A stretch of 64,000 nucleotides of DNA from Bradyrhizobium quebecense (GTDB lineage Bacteria; Pseudomonadota; Alphaproteobacteria; Rhizobiales; Xanthobacteraceae): positions 6,138,001-6,202,000 of the forward strand of contig NZ_CP088022.1 in assembly GCF_013373795.3 (NCBI RefSeq), in the 5' to 3' direction. Position 1 is the stretch's first letter, and every line of letters begins with the position of its first letter. Both the position numbers and the translations under genes were made by a program. Below the pieces are notes generated by a model, which saw nothing but the letters and a program-made list of their open reading frames with translations, did not search any database and was not told the origin of the DNA. Below are positions 47,969 to 57,309 of this stretch, piece by piece.

Positions 47969-48987
47969 TCATGAGCGCCGCTGAAGACATCGTCACAGAA
48001 GCCCCCGCCGTCGAGGCTGTGCCCAAGCGTGCCATGACGCTGGGCTACGGCACCTCGCTCGTCGTGCTTGCCGCGCTGATCCTGATCCCGCTGTTCGTGA
48101 AGAACTTCATCATCTTCCAGATGACGATGCTTCTGATCTACGCGCTTGCGGTGATGGCGCTCAACATCCTGACCGGCGGAAGCGGCCAGTTCTCGCTCGG
48201 CCAGAGCGCGTTCTACGCCGTCGGCGCCTATACGTCGGCGATCCTGATGGAGCATGCGGGCATGAACTATGCCCTGACGCTGCCGGTCGCCGGCATCGTC
48301 TGCTTCGGCTTCGGCTTCCTGTTCGGCCAGCCGGCGCTGCGGCTATCCGGCGTCTATCTGGCGCTCGCGACCTTCGCGCTCGCCACCGCAATGCCGCAGT
48401 TGCTCAAGCTCGGCTATTTCGAGCACTGGACCGGCGGCGTGCAGGGCCTCGTCGTCACCAAGCCGGATGCCCCGTTCGGGCTGCCGATGTCGCAGGATAT
48501 GTGGCTTTATTACTTCACCCTGGCGGTCGGGATCGCGATCTACATCGCCTCGGTAAACCTGTTGCGCTCGCGCTCCGGCCGCGCCTTCATGGCGATCCGC
48601 GACAACGAGATCGCGGCCTCCGCGATGGGCGTCGACGTCGCGCTGTACAAGACGCTGGCGTTCGGCGTCTCGGCCGGCATCACCGGCGTTGCCGGCGGTC
48701 TCGGCGCTATCGCGGTGCAGTTCGTGGCGCCTGACGGCTACACCATCCAGCTCGCGATCTCGCTGTTCCTCGGCATGGTGGTCGGCGGTGTCGGCTGGCT
48801 GCCGGGCTCGATCGTAGGCTCCGCCTTCATCATCTTCGTGCCGAACATCGCCGAAGGCATCTCGAAGGGCCTTTCGGGTGCGGTGTTCGGCGTGCTGCTG
48901 TTCCTCGTCATCTTCCTCGTGCCGCACGGCGCCAGGCAGGTTGCGATCGTTGCCCAGCAACTGGCCGCAAAGCTCAAGAAGAACTAA
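47965..48987 (+). CDS. Liv-type ABC transporter permease (LivM type)
   Basis: 340 residues. Hydrophobic with LNILTGGSGQFSLGQSAFYA, the LivM signature, then LATFALATAMPQLLKL and IRDNEIAASAMGVDVALYKT, and GVGWLPGSIVGSAFIIFVPN. A polar N-terminus of about 25 residues precedes the first helix. Followed after 29 bp by the first binding-protein gene, so co-transcribed. Confidence 0.93.
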   Translation: MIMSAAEDIVTEAPAVEAVPKRAMTLGYGTSLVVLAALILIPLFVKNFIIFQMTMLLIYALAVMALNILTGGSGQFSLGQSAFYAVGAYTSAILMEHAGMNYALTLPVAGIVCFGFGFLFGQPALRLSGVYLALATFALATAMPQLLKLGYFEHWTGGVQGLVVTKPDAPFGLPMSQDMWLYYFTLAVGIAIYIASVNLLRSRSGRAFMAIRDNEIAASAMGVDVALYKTLAFGVSAGITGVAGGLGAIAVQFVAPDGYTIQLAISLFLGMVVGGVGWLPGSIVGSAFIIFVPNIAEGISKGLSGAVFGVLLFLVIFLVPHGARQVAIVAQQLAAKLKKN

Positions 48988-49016
48988 GAATCTTTAGAAC
49001 CAAACCAGGAGACATT

Positions 49017-50246
49017 ATGCTTTCTACCGTTCGGATCGCCGCGATTTCCGCGGCGATCGTCGCTGTTGCCGCGACGTCCACTGCCGCATTCGCCCAAAAG
49101 AAATACGACACCGGCGCAAGCGATACCGAGATCAAGGTCGGCAACATCATCCCCTATTCGGGACCGGCCTCCGCCTACGGCGTGATCGGCAAGACCGAAG
49201 AAGCCTACTTCAAGATGATCAACGACCGCGGCGGCATCAACGGCCGCAAGGTCAATTTCGTCAGCTATGACGACGCCTACTCGCCGCCGAAAGCGGTCGA
49301 GCAGGTGCGCAAGCTGGTCGAGAGCGACGAAGTGCTGCTGGTCTTCAACCCGCTCGGCACGCCGTCCAACACCGCGATCCAGAAATACCTGAATTCCAAG
49401 AAGATCCCGCAGCTGTTCGTCGCCACCGGCGCCACCAAGTGGAACGATCCGAAGAACTTCCCGTGGACCATGGGCTGGCAGCCGAGCTACCAGAGCGAAG
49501 CGCAGATCTATGCCAAGTGGCTGATGAAGGAGAAGCCCGACGCCAAGGTCGCGATTCTCTATCAGAACGACGACTTCGGCAAAGACTACCTCAAAGGCAC
49601 CAAGGACGGTTTCGGCGCCAAGGCGGCCTCCAGCATCATCATGGAGGAGAGCTATGAGGTGTCCGAGCCGTCGATCGACGGCCACATCGTCAAGATCAAG
49701 GCCGCCAATCCCGACGTGCTGCTGATCTACACCACGCCGAAGTTCGGCGCGCAGACCATCAAGAAGACCGCCGAGCTCGGCTGGAAGCCGCTGCAGATCA
49801 TCACCAACGTGTCGGCCTCGGTCGGCAGCGTGATGCAGCCGGCCGGCTTCGACAACGCCCAGGGCGTGCTGTCGGCGGCCTATGCCAAGGACGGCGCCGA
49901 CTCGCAGTGGAACAACGACCCCGGCATGAAGAAGTGGTCCGAGTTTCTCGACAAGTACATGCCGGGCGCCGACAAGACCGACGGCGGCTATGTCTACGGC
50001 TATGGCGCCGCGCAGACGCTCGCCAAGGTGCTGGAAATGTGCGGCGACGACCTCACCCGCGCCAACGTCATGAAGCAGGCGGCGAGCCTGAAGGACTTTT
50101 CGCCGGATACCCTGCTGCCCGGCGTCAAGATCAACACCTCCGCCACCGACTTCGCCCCGATCGCCCAGCTGCAGATGCAGCGCTTCAAGGGTCAGAAGTG
50201 GGAACTGTTCGGTGACATCATTTCCGGCGACGTCCCCTCTGAGTGA
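49017..50246 (+). CDS. Periplasmic binding protein 1 of five tandem paralogues
   Basis: 409 residues. Sec signal peptide (ISAAIVAVAATSTAAFA, cleavage before QKKYDTG). Mature start KKYDTGASDTEIKVGNIIPY is the type I periplasmic-binding fold (Leu/Ile/Val-BP, PBP family) and FNPLGTPSNTAIQKYLNSKK with WTMGWQPSYQSEAQIYAKWL follow. It is the one closest to the permease genes (29 bp) and lies in the same transcription unit. Ligand likely a dicarboxylic or fatty/aromatic acid, given the pim neighbours. Confidence 0.93.
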   Translation: MLSTVRIAAISAAIVAVAATSTAAFAQKKYDTGASDTEIKVGNIIPYSGPASAYGVIGKTEEAYFKMINDRGGINGRKVNFVSYDDAYSPPKAVEQVRKLVESDEVLLVFNPLGTPSNTAIQKYLNSKKIPQLFVATGATKWNDPKNFPWTMGWQPSYQSEAQIYAKWLMKEKPDAKVAILYQNDDFGKDYLKGTKDGFGAKAASSIIMEESYEVSEPSIDGHIVKIKAANPDVLLIYTTPKFGAQTIKKTAELGWKPLQIITNVSASVGSVMQPAGFDNAQGVLSAAYAKDGADSQWNNDPGMKKWSEFLDKYMPGADKTDGGYVYGYGAAQTLAKVLEMCGDDLTRANVMKQAASLKDFSPDTLLPGVKINTSATDFAPIAQLQMQRFKGQKWELFGDIISGDVPSE

Positions 50247-50271
50247 CGTTGCACTGCGGGAATAAAACAGC

Positions 50272-50304
50272 AGCCTCCGCGATAACAGTCGCGGGGGCTT
50301 TTTG
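50272..50304 (+). terminator. Terminator after binding protein 1
   Basis: AGCCTCCGCG (50272-50281) pairs with CGCGGGGGCT (50290-50299), then TTTTTG. It ends the transporter transcript. Confidence 0.85.
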
Positions 50305-50365
50305 TTGACGCCCCGCGCCGATCGTATTGAATACTCGAAACTAAAGAACCCGAGGTGGGGAAACC

Positions 50366-51592
50366 ATGACTGCCGCACGTCCGTCCCTGACGGCGCTCTT
50401 GTCCGCATTGGCTGTGCTCCTGGCGAGCTGCAATGTCGCGCTGGCGCAGAAGAAGTACGACACCGGGGCCAGCGACACCGAGATCAAGATCGGCAACATC
50501 ATGCCCTACAGCGGTCCCGCCTCAGCCTATGGGGTGATCGGCAGGACCGAGGCGGCCTACTTCAAGATGATCAACCAGGCCGGCGGCATCCACCGCCGCA
50601 AGATCACCTTCATCTCCTACGACGACGGCTACTCGCCGCCCAAGACGGTGGAACAGGCGCGCAAGCTGGTCGAGGACGACGAGGTGCTGCTGCTGTTCGG
50701 CTCGGTCGGCACCGCAGGCAACGCTGCGATCCGGAAATACATGAACGAGAAGCAGGTGCCGCAGCTGTTCATCGCCTCCGGCGCCTCCAAGTGGAACGAC
50801 CCCAAGAACTATCCCTGGACCATGGGCTGGCAGCCGTCCTACCAGGACGAGGCGCGGGTCTACGCAAAATACATCATGAAGCACAAGGCAGACGCCAAGG
50901 TTGCCGTGCTTTACCAGAACGACGATTTCGGCAAGGACTACCTCAAGGGCCTGAAGGACGCCTTCGGCGACAAGGCCTCGATGATCGTCGCCGAAGAGGC
51001 TTACGAGACGTCGGAGCCTGCGATCGACAATCACATCGTCAAGCTGAAAGCCGCTGGCGCCGACACCTTCATCAGCATCACGTCACCGAAATTCGCGGCG
51101 CAGGCAATCAAGAAGGCGGCCGAAATCGCGTGGACGCCCTTGCAGTTCGTCGCCAATGTCTCAGCCTCGGTCGGCGGCGTCATGCAGCCGGCCGGCTTCG
51201 AGAATTCGCAGGGCATCCTGTCGGCGTCCTATCTCAAGGACGGCGCCGATCCGCAATGGGACAAGGATCCCGGCATGGAGAGATTCCTTGCCTTCCTCAA
51301 GAAGGATTATCCCGACGCCAACAAGCTCGACGGCGCCACCTCCTTCGGCTACGCCGCCGCACAGACCATGGTGCAGGTGCTGGAGATGTGCGGTGACGAC
51401 CTCACCCGCGCCAACATCATGAAGCAGGCCGCGAGCCTGAAGGATTATGTCCCCGGCACGCTGCTGCCGGGCATCAGCATCAACACCTCGGCCACCGACT
51501 TCGCGCCGATCAAGCAGTTGCAGCTGATGCGCTTCAAGGGCGAGAAGTGGGAGCTGTTCGGCGACATCATCTCGAGCGGACTCAGCAACTAG
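50366..51592 (+). CDS. Periplasmic binding protein 2 of five tandem paralogues
   Basis: 408 residues. The leader has both a Sec cleavage site (ALA before QKKYDTG) and a lipobox-like LASC at about residue 20-23 (VLLASC), unlike its neighbours, so it might be lipidated. Mature protein closely follows paralogue 1 but has HRRK in place of NGRK (GGIHRRKITFISYDD) and LLFGSVGTAGNAAIRKYM where others have FNSLGTP. This substitution near the ligand cleft suggests a different ligand. Confidence 0.92.
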   Translation: MTAARPSLTALLSALAVLLASCNVALAQKKYDTGASDTEIKIGNIMPYSGPASAYGVIGRTEAAYFKMINQAGGIHRRKITFISYDDGYSPPKTVEQARKLVEDDEVLLLFGSVGTAGNAAIRKYMNEKQVPQLFIASGASKWNDPKNYPWTMGWQPSYQDEARVYAKYIMKHKADAKVAVLYQNDDFGKDYLKGLKDAFGDKASMIVAEEAYETSEPAIDNHIVKLKAAGADTFISITSPKFAAQAIKKAAEIAWTPLQFVANVSASVGGVMQPAGFENSQGILSASYLKDGADPQWDKDPGMERFLAFLKKDYPDANKLDGATSFGYAAAQTMVQVLEMCGDDLTRANIMKQAASLKDYVPGTLLPGISINTSATDFAPIKQLQLMRFKGEKWELFGDIISSGLSN

Positions 51593-51684
51593 GACGACGC
51601 ACGATCACCATGCAAACGCTTCGCGTGTGTTGCGGAGCGTTTGTGCGGCATCGGCTTTCCTCGCAACGCGTTCGACTAAATGAC

Positions 51685-51720
51685 GCCCTCCGCGGCAGCG
51701 CCGCGGGGGGCTTTCTGTTG
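51685..51720 (+). terminator. Terminator after binding protein 2
   Basis: GCCCTCCGCGG (51685-51695) pairs with CCGCGGGGGGC (51701-51711) around CAGCG, followed by TTTCTGTT. Confidence 0.8.
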
Positions 51721-51818
51721 CTGGCACCTGACGAAAGGTATTCAATGCCGCGAGGAGCCGCAAAGTGCTTCCACTCCAAAAATCGTGACACATTCACCGT
51801 GATCCAAGGGAGATCAAA

Positions 51819-53048
51819 ATGCCTGCTATCCGTTTGCGGTTGGGGGCCTTTTCGGCTGCCGTCGCATTGCTCGCAGCGACCACGAGTCCCTCCGTCGCGC
51901 AGAAGAAATACGACATCGGTGCCTCCGACAGCGAAATCAAGATCGGCAACATCATGCCCTACAGCGGAGCGGCTTCCGCCTATGGCGTGATCGGCAAGAC
52001 CGAGGAGGCCTATTTCCGCAAGATCAATGCCGAGGGTGGCATCAACGGCCGCAAGATCACCTTCATCAGCTATGACGACGCCTACACACCACCGAAGACC
52101 GTCGAGCAGGCGCGCAAGCTCGTCGAGAGCGACGAGGTGCTGCTGATCTTCAATTCGCTCGGCACGCCGCCGAACTCGGCGATCCAGAAGTACATGAACC
52201 AGAAGAAGGTGCCGCAACTGTTCGTCGCCACCGGCGCCACCAAGTGGAACGACCCGAGGGAATTTCCCTGGACGATGGGCTGGCAGCCCAACTACCAGAG
52301 CGAGTCCATCATCTACGCAAAGTACATCCTGAAGAACAAGCCGGACGCCAAGATCGCGGTGCTCTACCAGAACGACGATTACGGCAAGGACTATCTGAAG
52401 GGCTTCAAGGACGGGCTCGGCGCCAAGGCCGCATCGATGATCGTCGCCGAGGACAGCTACGAGGTGACGGAGCCGACCATCGACTCCCACATCGTCAGGC
52501 TCAAGGCTTCCGGCGCCGACGTGTTCTTCAACATCACGACGCCGAAATTCGCGGCACAGGCGATCAAGAAGAACGCCGAACTCAACTGGCATCCGCTGCA
52601 TTTCCTCAACAACGTCTCCGGATCGATCGGCAGCGTGATCAAGCCCGCCGGCTTCGAGAACGCCCAGGACATCATCTCGTCGCAATATTTCAAGGACCCG
52701 ACCGACCCGCAGTGGAAGACCGACAAGGCAATGATCGCCTGGAACGAGTTCCTCGATAAATACTATCCGGAAGCGAACCGCGCCGATGCCTCGGTGATGT
52801 ACGCCTACATCGTCTCGCAGGGCCTGGTGCATGTGCTCAAGGCGTGCGGCGACGACCTGACCCGCGAGAACGTCATGAAGCAGGCGGCCAGCATTCGCGA
52901 TTACGAACCCGGCGGCCTGTTGCCGGGTGTCAAGGTCAACACCTCGGCGACCGATTTCGCGCCGCTCTCGCAACTGCAATTGATCCGCTTCAAGGGCCAG
53001 ACCTGGGAGCGCTTTGGCGACATTTTGAGCGGCGACGTCGGCGGTTAA
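51819..53048 (+). CDS. Periplasmic binding protein 3 of five tandem paralogues
   Basis: 409 residues. Signal peptide ending TSPSVAQ, mature start KKYDIGASDSEIKIGNIMPY. Same fold; FNSLGTPPNSAIQKYMNQKK in the hinge-adjacent segment. Has 98 bp of its own upstream region after terminator 2, so probably its own promoter. Divergent in the C-terminal lobe (SSQYFKDPTDPQWKTDKAMI), which would alter specificity. Confidence 0.92.
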   Translation: MPAIRLRLGAFSAAVALLAATTSPSVAQKKYDIGASDSEIKIGNIMPYSGAASAYGVIGKTEEAYFRKINAEGGINGRKITFISYDDAYTPPKTVEQARKLVESDEVLLIFNSLGTPPNSAIQKYMNQKKVPQLFVATGATKWNDPREFPWTMGWQPNYQSESIIYAKYILKNKPDAKIAVLYQNDDYGKDYLKGFKDGLGAKAASMIVAEDSYEVTEPTIDSHIVRLKASGADVFFNITTPKFAAQAIKKNAELNWHPLHFLNNVSGSIGSVIKPAGFENAQDIISSQYFKDPTDPQWKTDKAMIAWNEFLDKYYPEANRADASVMYAYIVSQGLVHVLKACGDDLTRENVMKQAASIRDYEPGGLLPGVKVNTSATDFAPLSQLQLIRFKGQTWERFGDILSGDVGG

Positions 53049-53073
53049 CCCGGAATTGTCGACTAAAGACGAG

Positions 53074-53102
53074 GCCCCTGCGGCGTTGTCGCAGGGGCTT
53101 TT
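53074..53102 (+). terminator. Terminator after binding protein 3
   Basis: GCCCCTGCG (53074-53082) pairs with CGCAGGGGC (53090-53098), followed by TTTT. Confidence 0.8.
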
Positions 53103-53205
53103 CATTGAGACGGGCCGCCTGAAATGCTAATCATTGCAATCAAATAACAGAGCCCTCGAAAAGGGGCCGCGACACGTTCGTCTGACAACAGGGAGAGAGA
53201 CATAG

Positions 53206-54432
53206 ATGTTCGCTACCACAAGACTTGCGGTCCTCGGGGCCGCGCTCGCGCTCGTCGCGACATCCAGCAGCGCTGCGCTTGCCCAGAAGAAATACGACAC
53301 CGGCGCCAGCGACACCGAGATCAAGATCGGCAACATCATGCCCTACAGCGGACCCGCCTCCGCCTACGGCATCATCGGCCGCACCGAGGCCGCCTATTTC
53401 AAGAAGATCAACGATGCCGGCGGCATCAACGGCCGCAAGATCAACTTCATCTCCTACGATGACGCCTACTCGCCGCCGAAGGCCGTGGAGCAGGCCCGCA
53501 AGCTGGTCGAAAGCGACGAGGTGCTGCTGATCTTCAACTCGCTCGGCACGCCGTCGAACTCGGCGATCCAGAAATACATGAACTCGAAGAAGGTGCCGCA
53601 GCTGTTCGTCGCCACCGGCGCCACCAAGTGGAACGATCCGAAGGACTTTCCCTGGACCATGGGCTGGCAGCCCAACTACCAGAGCGAGACCCAGATCTAC
53701 GCAAAGTACATCCTGAAGAACATGCCGAACGCCAAGATCGCGGTGCTCTACCAGAACGACGATTACGGCAAGGACTATCTGAAGGGCCTGAAGGACGGTC
53801 TCGGCCAGAAGGCCGCCGGCATGATCGTCGCCGAAGAGAGCTTCGAGACTTCCCAGCCGACCATCGATAGCAACATCGTCAAGCTGAAAGCCAGCAACGC
53901 CGACGTCTTCATCGACATCGCGACGCCGAAATTCGCGGCGCAGGCGATCAAGAAGGTCGCCGAGATCGGCTGGAAGCCGACCCACTTCCTCAACAACGTG
54001 TCGGCCTCGGTCGGCAGCGTGATCAAACCGGCCGGCTTCGAGAATGCGCAGGACATCATCTCCGCCGCCTACCTGAAGGACGCTTCCGACAAGCAATGGG
54101 ACAATGATCCCGGCATGAAGGAATTCTACGCTTTCATGGCCAAGGACTTCCCCGAGGGCGACAAGCTCGACGGCGGCACCGTGGTCGGCTTCGGCGTGGC
54201 CCAGACCCTGGTTCAGGTGTTGAAGCAGTGCGGCGACAACCTCACCCGTGAGAACATCATGAAGCAGGCGGCGAATCTGAAGGACTTCCGCACCGAAGTG
54301 CTGCTGCCCGGCATCAAGATCAACACCGCCGCGAACGATTTCGCCCCGATCAGCCAGTTGCAGCTGATGAAGTTCAAGGGCGAGAAATGGGAACTGTTCG
54401 GCGACGTCATCAGCGCCGACGTCGGCGGCTGA
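53206..54432 (+). CDS. Periplasmic binding protein 4 of five tandem paralogues
   Basis: 408 residues. Signal peptide MFATTRLAVLGAALALVATS, cleavage before QKKYDTG. Very close to paralogue 3 through the first lobe (FNSLGTPSNSAIQKYMNSKK) with VVGFGVAQTLVQVLKQCGDN later. Separate upstream region of about 100 bp and own terminator, again a one-gene unit. Confidence 0.93.
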   Translation: MFATTRLAVLGAALALVATSSSAALAQKKYDTGASDTEIKIGNIMPYSGPASAYGIIGRTEAAYFKKINDAGGINGRKINFISYDDAYSPPKAVEQARKLVESDEVLLIFNSLGTPSNSAIQKYMNSKKVPQLFVATGATKWNDPKDFPWTMGWQPNYQSETQIYAKYILKNMPNAKIAVLYQNDDYGKDYLKGLKDGLGQKAAGMIVAEESFETSQPTIDSNIVKLKASNADVFIDIATPKFAAQAIKKVAEIGWKPTHFLNNVSASVGSVIKPAGFENAQDIISAAYLKDASDKQWDNDPGMKEFYAFMAKDFPEGDKLDGGTVVGFGVAQTLVQVLKQCGDNLTRENIMKQAANLKDFRTEVLLPGIKINTAANDFAPISQLQLMKFKGEKWELFGDVISADVGG

Positions 54433-54459
54433 TTTCCTGCCGACAATCGACCGACAATG

Positions 54460-54490
54460 GCCCCCTGCGATACCGTCGCAGGGGGCTTTT
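54460..54490 (+). terminator. Terminator after binding protein 4
   Basis: GCCCCCTGCGA (54460-54470) pairs with TCGCAGGGGGC (54476-54486) around TACCG, followed by TTTT. Confidence 0.85.
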
Positions 54491-54632
54491 CATCGGCCAT
54501 GCGGCCGGCTCAACGACCGGCCGAGGGCGATGCCTGCTTACACTTTGCCCGGCAATGCGCTAGGAAAACCGGCAACAACCGCAGCGAACCCGGCGCCCTT
54601 GCGCGCCGGCAACAACAAGGAGTTTTCGGGAA

Positions 54633-55865
54633 ATGCCGAAGCCGATCCGTCACCGTGTCGCAACCGCCCTGCTCGGCCTCGCCGTCGCCGCCGTGACCGG
54701 CAATGCCGCGTGGGCGCAGAAGAAATACGACACCGGTGCGACCGATACCGAAATCAAGATCGGCAACATCGTGCCCTATAGCGGCCCGGCGTCGGCCTAT
54801 GGCGTGGTCGGCAAGGCGATGGCCGCGGTGTTCAAGAAGGTCAACGACGATGGCGGCATCAACGGCCGCAAGATCAATTTCATCTCCTATGACGATGCCT
54901 ATTCGCCGCCGAAGGCGGTCGAGCAGGCCCGCAAGCTGGTCGAGAGCGACGAAGTGCTGTTCCTGTTCGGCACGCTCGGCACCGCCTCCAACACCGCGAT
55001 CCAGAAATACCTCAACGCCAAGAAAGTGCCGCAGCTGTTCGTCGCCACCGGCGCGACCAAGTGGAACGATCCGAAAACGTTCCCGTGGACCATGGGCTGG
55101 CTGCCGAGCTACCAGAGCGAGTCGCGGATCTACGCGAAATATCTGCTCAAGGAGAAGCCCGCCGCCAAGGTCGCGGTGCTCTACCAGAACGACGACATGG
55201 GCAAGGACTACCTCAAGGGCCTGGAAGACGGCTTCGCCAGCGATCCGGCGCGGATCGCCGCCAAGGAGAGTTACGAAGTCGCCGAACCCACCATCGATTC
55301 CCATGTCGTGCGGCTGAAATCCGCCAACCCCGACGTCATCATCTTCTTCACCACGCCGAAATTCGGCGCCCAGGCGATCAAGAAGCTCGGCGAGATGAAC
55401 TGGAAGCCGGTGACGATCGTCTCCAACGTCTCGGCCTCCACTGCGACGGTGATGCGTCCGGCCGGGCTCGACAATGCGCAGGGCGTGATCTCGGCGGCCT
55501 ACGCCAAGGACGCCAGCGATCCGCAGTGGAAGGACGACGCCGGCATGAAGGCGTTCGACGAACTGCTCGCCAAGTACATGCCCGACACCAACCGCGTCGA
55601 TGCCTCGGCGATGACCGGCTACAACATGGCGACCACCATGGTCGAGGTGCTGCGCCGCTGCGGCGACGACCTCACCCGCGCCAACGTGATGAAACAGGCG
55701 GCAAGCCTGAAGCAGTTTGCGCAGGGCGGCCTGCTGCCCGGCGTGACGCTGTCGACCGGGCCGTCCGACTTCCAGCCGATCGAGCAATTGCAGCTGATGC
55801 AGTTCAAGGGCGAGCGCTGGCAATTGTTCGGCGACGTCATCAGCGGCGAAGTCGCCGGAAACTGA
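54633..55865 (+). CDS. Periplasmic binding protein 5 of five tandem paralogues
   Basis: 410 residues, the most divergent copy: signal peptide ending NAAWAQ, mature KKYDTGATDTEIKIGNIVPY, but AMAAVFKKVNDDGGINGRKI at the helix after it and FLFGTLGTASNTAIQKYLNA in the ligand-proximal segment, as in copy 2. Unlike the others it has no terminator; the glycerate kinase follows 21 bp later, so the two are co-transcribed. Confidence 0.92.
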   Translation: MPKPIRHRVATALLGLAVAAVTGNAAWAQKKYDTGATDTEIKIGNIVPYSGPASAYGVVGKAMAAVFKKVNDDGGINGRKINFISYDDAYSPPKAVEQARKLVESDEVLFLFGTLGTASNTAIQKYLNAKKVPQLFVATGATKWNDPKTFPWTMGWLPSYQSESRIYAKYLLKEKPAAKVAVLYQNDDMGKDYLKGLEDGFASDPARIAAKESYEVAEPTIDSHVVRLKSANPDVIIFFTTPKFGAQAIKKLGEMNWKPVTIVSNVSASTATVMRPAGLDNAQGVISAAYAKDASDPQWKDDAGMKAFDELLAKYMPDTNRVDASAMTGYNMATTMVEVLRRCGDDLTRANVMKQAASLKQFAQGGLLPGVTLSTGPSDFQPIEQLQLMQFKGERWQLFGDVISGEVAGN

Positions 55866-55886
55866 CCGCGTAACGAAAGCACAGCC

Positions 55887-57170
55887 ATGACCGACCGTCG
55901 TCCCTTCCTGCGTTCGATCTTCGATGCCGCGGTGGCGGCTGCGCATCCCGATGTCGTGCTGGCATCGCGGCTGCGGCCGGCGCCGAAGGGACGCGTGATC
56001 TGCCTCGCCGCCGGCAAGGGCGCCGGCGCCATGGCCGCGGCGGCGGAACGGCATTATCTCGACACGCTCGGCCTCGAACCGTCGCGGCTGGTCGGCATCG
56101 CCACCACCCGCCACGGCCATGGCGTGGCGACCCGCCGTATCCAGGTGGTCGAGGCCGGCCACCCGGTGCCCGATGAGGCCGGCCTGCGCGCGGCCGACGA
56201 TACGCTGCGGCTGGCGGCGCAAGCCACGCCCGATGATCTGCTGCTGGTGCTGCTGACCGGCGGCGGCTCGGCGAACTGGATCGCGCCCGTCGAAGGCGTG
56301 AGCTTCGCCCAGAAGCAACAGGTCAACCGCGCGCTGCTGCGCTCCGGCGCGCCGATCGGCGAGATGAACATCGTCCGCAAGCATCTGTCGCGCATCAAAG
56401 GGGGGCGGCTGGCGCGCGCCGGCCAGCACGCCGCCGAGATCGTCACGCTGGCGATTTCCGACGTGCCGCATGACGATCCCTCCGCGATCGCCTCGGGGCC
56501 GACCGTCCCGGATCCGACCACGCTCGCGGATGCCCGCGCGCTGGTCGCCAAGTACAATCTCGCGATCGATGACGCGGTCCGCCGCGCGCTCGACGATCCC
56601 CGGAACGAGAGCTGCAAGCCGGGCGATCCGGCCTTTGCGCGTGCGACGTTCGAGCTGCTGGCAAAGCCCAAGGCTTCGATCGACGCCGCGGTGAAGGTCG
56701 CGCAGGACGCCGGCTACGAGACCATTGCGCTCGGCGCCGATCTCGAAGGCGAGGCCCGCGACGTCGCGGCCGGACACGCCAGGCTAGCGCTGAAGGCCCG
56801 CGGCGAGCGCAAGCGCGTCGCGATCATCTCCGGCGGCGAACTTACGGTGACGGTGCGCGGCAACGGCCGCGGCGGCCCCAACCAGGAGTACGCGCTGGCG
56901 CTGGCCGACCTGCTCAAGGATACGCCCGACATCTCGGCGCTCGCCGCCGACACCGACGGTGCCGACGGCGGCGCCGGCAGCGCGAGCGACCCTGCGGGTG
57001 CCGTGATCGATCAGGCGACATTCGCGAAGATGAAATCGATCGGCCTCGATCCGAGGGCCTATCTCGAGAACAACGACGCCACGGGCTTCTTCGCACAGAC
57101 CGGCGATTTGTTGCTGACCGGGCCGACGCTGACGAATGTCAACGACGTGCGCGTGATTTTGGTGGATTGA
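55887..57170 (+). CDS. Type-2 glycerate kinase (MOFRL family)
   Basis: 427 residues. Two-domain DUF4147/MOFRL enzyme that phosphorylates glycerate (historically TtuD, hydroxypyruvate reductase). Seen are CLAAGKGAGAMAAAAERHYL at the start, TGGGSANWIAPVEGVSF, NIVRKHLSRIKGGRLA, and the MOFRL region GGELTVTVRGNGRGGPNQEY with AADTDGADGGAGSASDPAGA. Co-transcribed with binding protein 5, hinting that glycerate or a derivative is linked to that uptake system. Confidence 0.9.
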   Translation: MTDRRPFLRSIFDAAVAAAHPDVVLASRLRPAPKGRVICLAAGKGAGAMAAAAERHYLDTLGLEPSRLVGIATTRHGHGVATRRIQVVEAGHPVPDEAGLRAADDTLRLAAQATPDDLLLVLLTGGGSANWIAPVEGVSFAQKQQVNRALLRSGAPIGEMNIVRKHLSRIKGGRLARAGQHAAEIVTLAISDVPHDDPSAIASGPTVPDPTTLADARALVAKYNLAIDDAVRRALDDPRNESCKPGDPAFARATFELLAKPKASIDAAVKVAQDAGYETIALGADLEGEARDVAAGHARLALKARGERKRVAIISGGELTVTVRGNGRGGPNQEYALALADLLKDTPDISALAADTDGADGGAGSASDPAGAVIDQATFAKMKSIGLDPRAYLENNDATGFFAQTGDLLLTGPTLTNVNDVRVILVD

Positions 57171-57178
57171 TCCTCCTT

Positions 57179-57304
57179 CGTCATTCCCCGGTGCGCAATT
57201 GCGCACCTGAGGGCAGCCCGAAGGGCTGAGCCCGGAATCCATTCAGTCGCGAAGCTTGCTGCGCAATGGATTCCGTGCTCTCGCTTCGCGAGCCCCGGAA
57301 TGAC
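57179..57304. repeat. Palindromic intergenic repeat
   Basis: CGTCATTCCCCGGTGCGCAA at the left pairs with GAGCCCCGGAATGAC at the right; GGAATCCATT and AATGGATTCC pair inside. It separates convergent glycerate kinase and MarR genes. Confidence 0.8.
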
Positions 57305-57309
57305 AGGCC

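Noticed and set aside
54510..56777. A 755-codon minus-strand frame
   Set aside because: It is the antisense shadow of binding protein 5 and the glycerate kinase, rich in Arg/Gly/His as expected from GC-rich complement; the plus-strand genes are clear.
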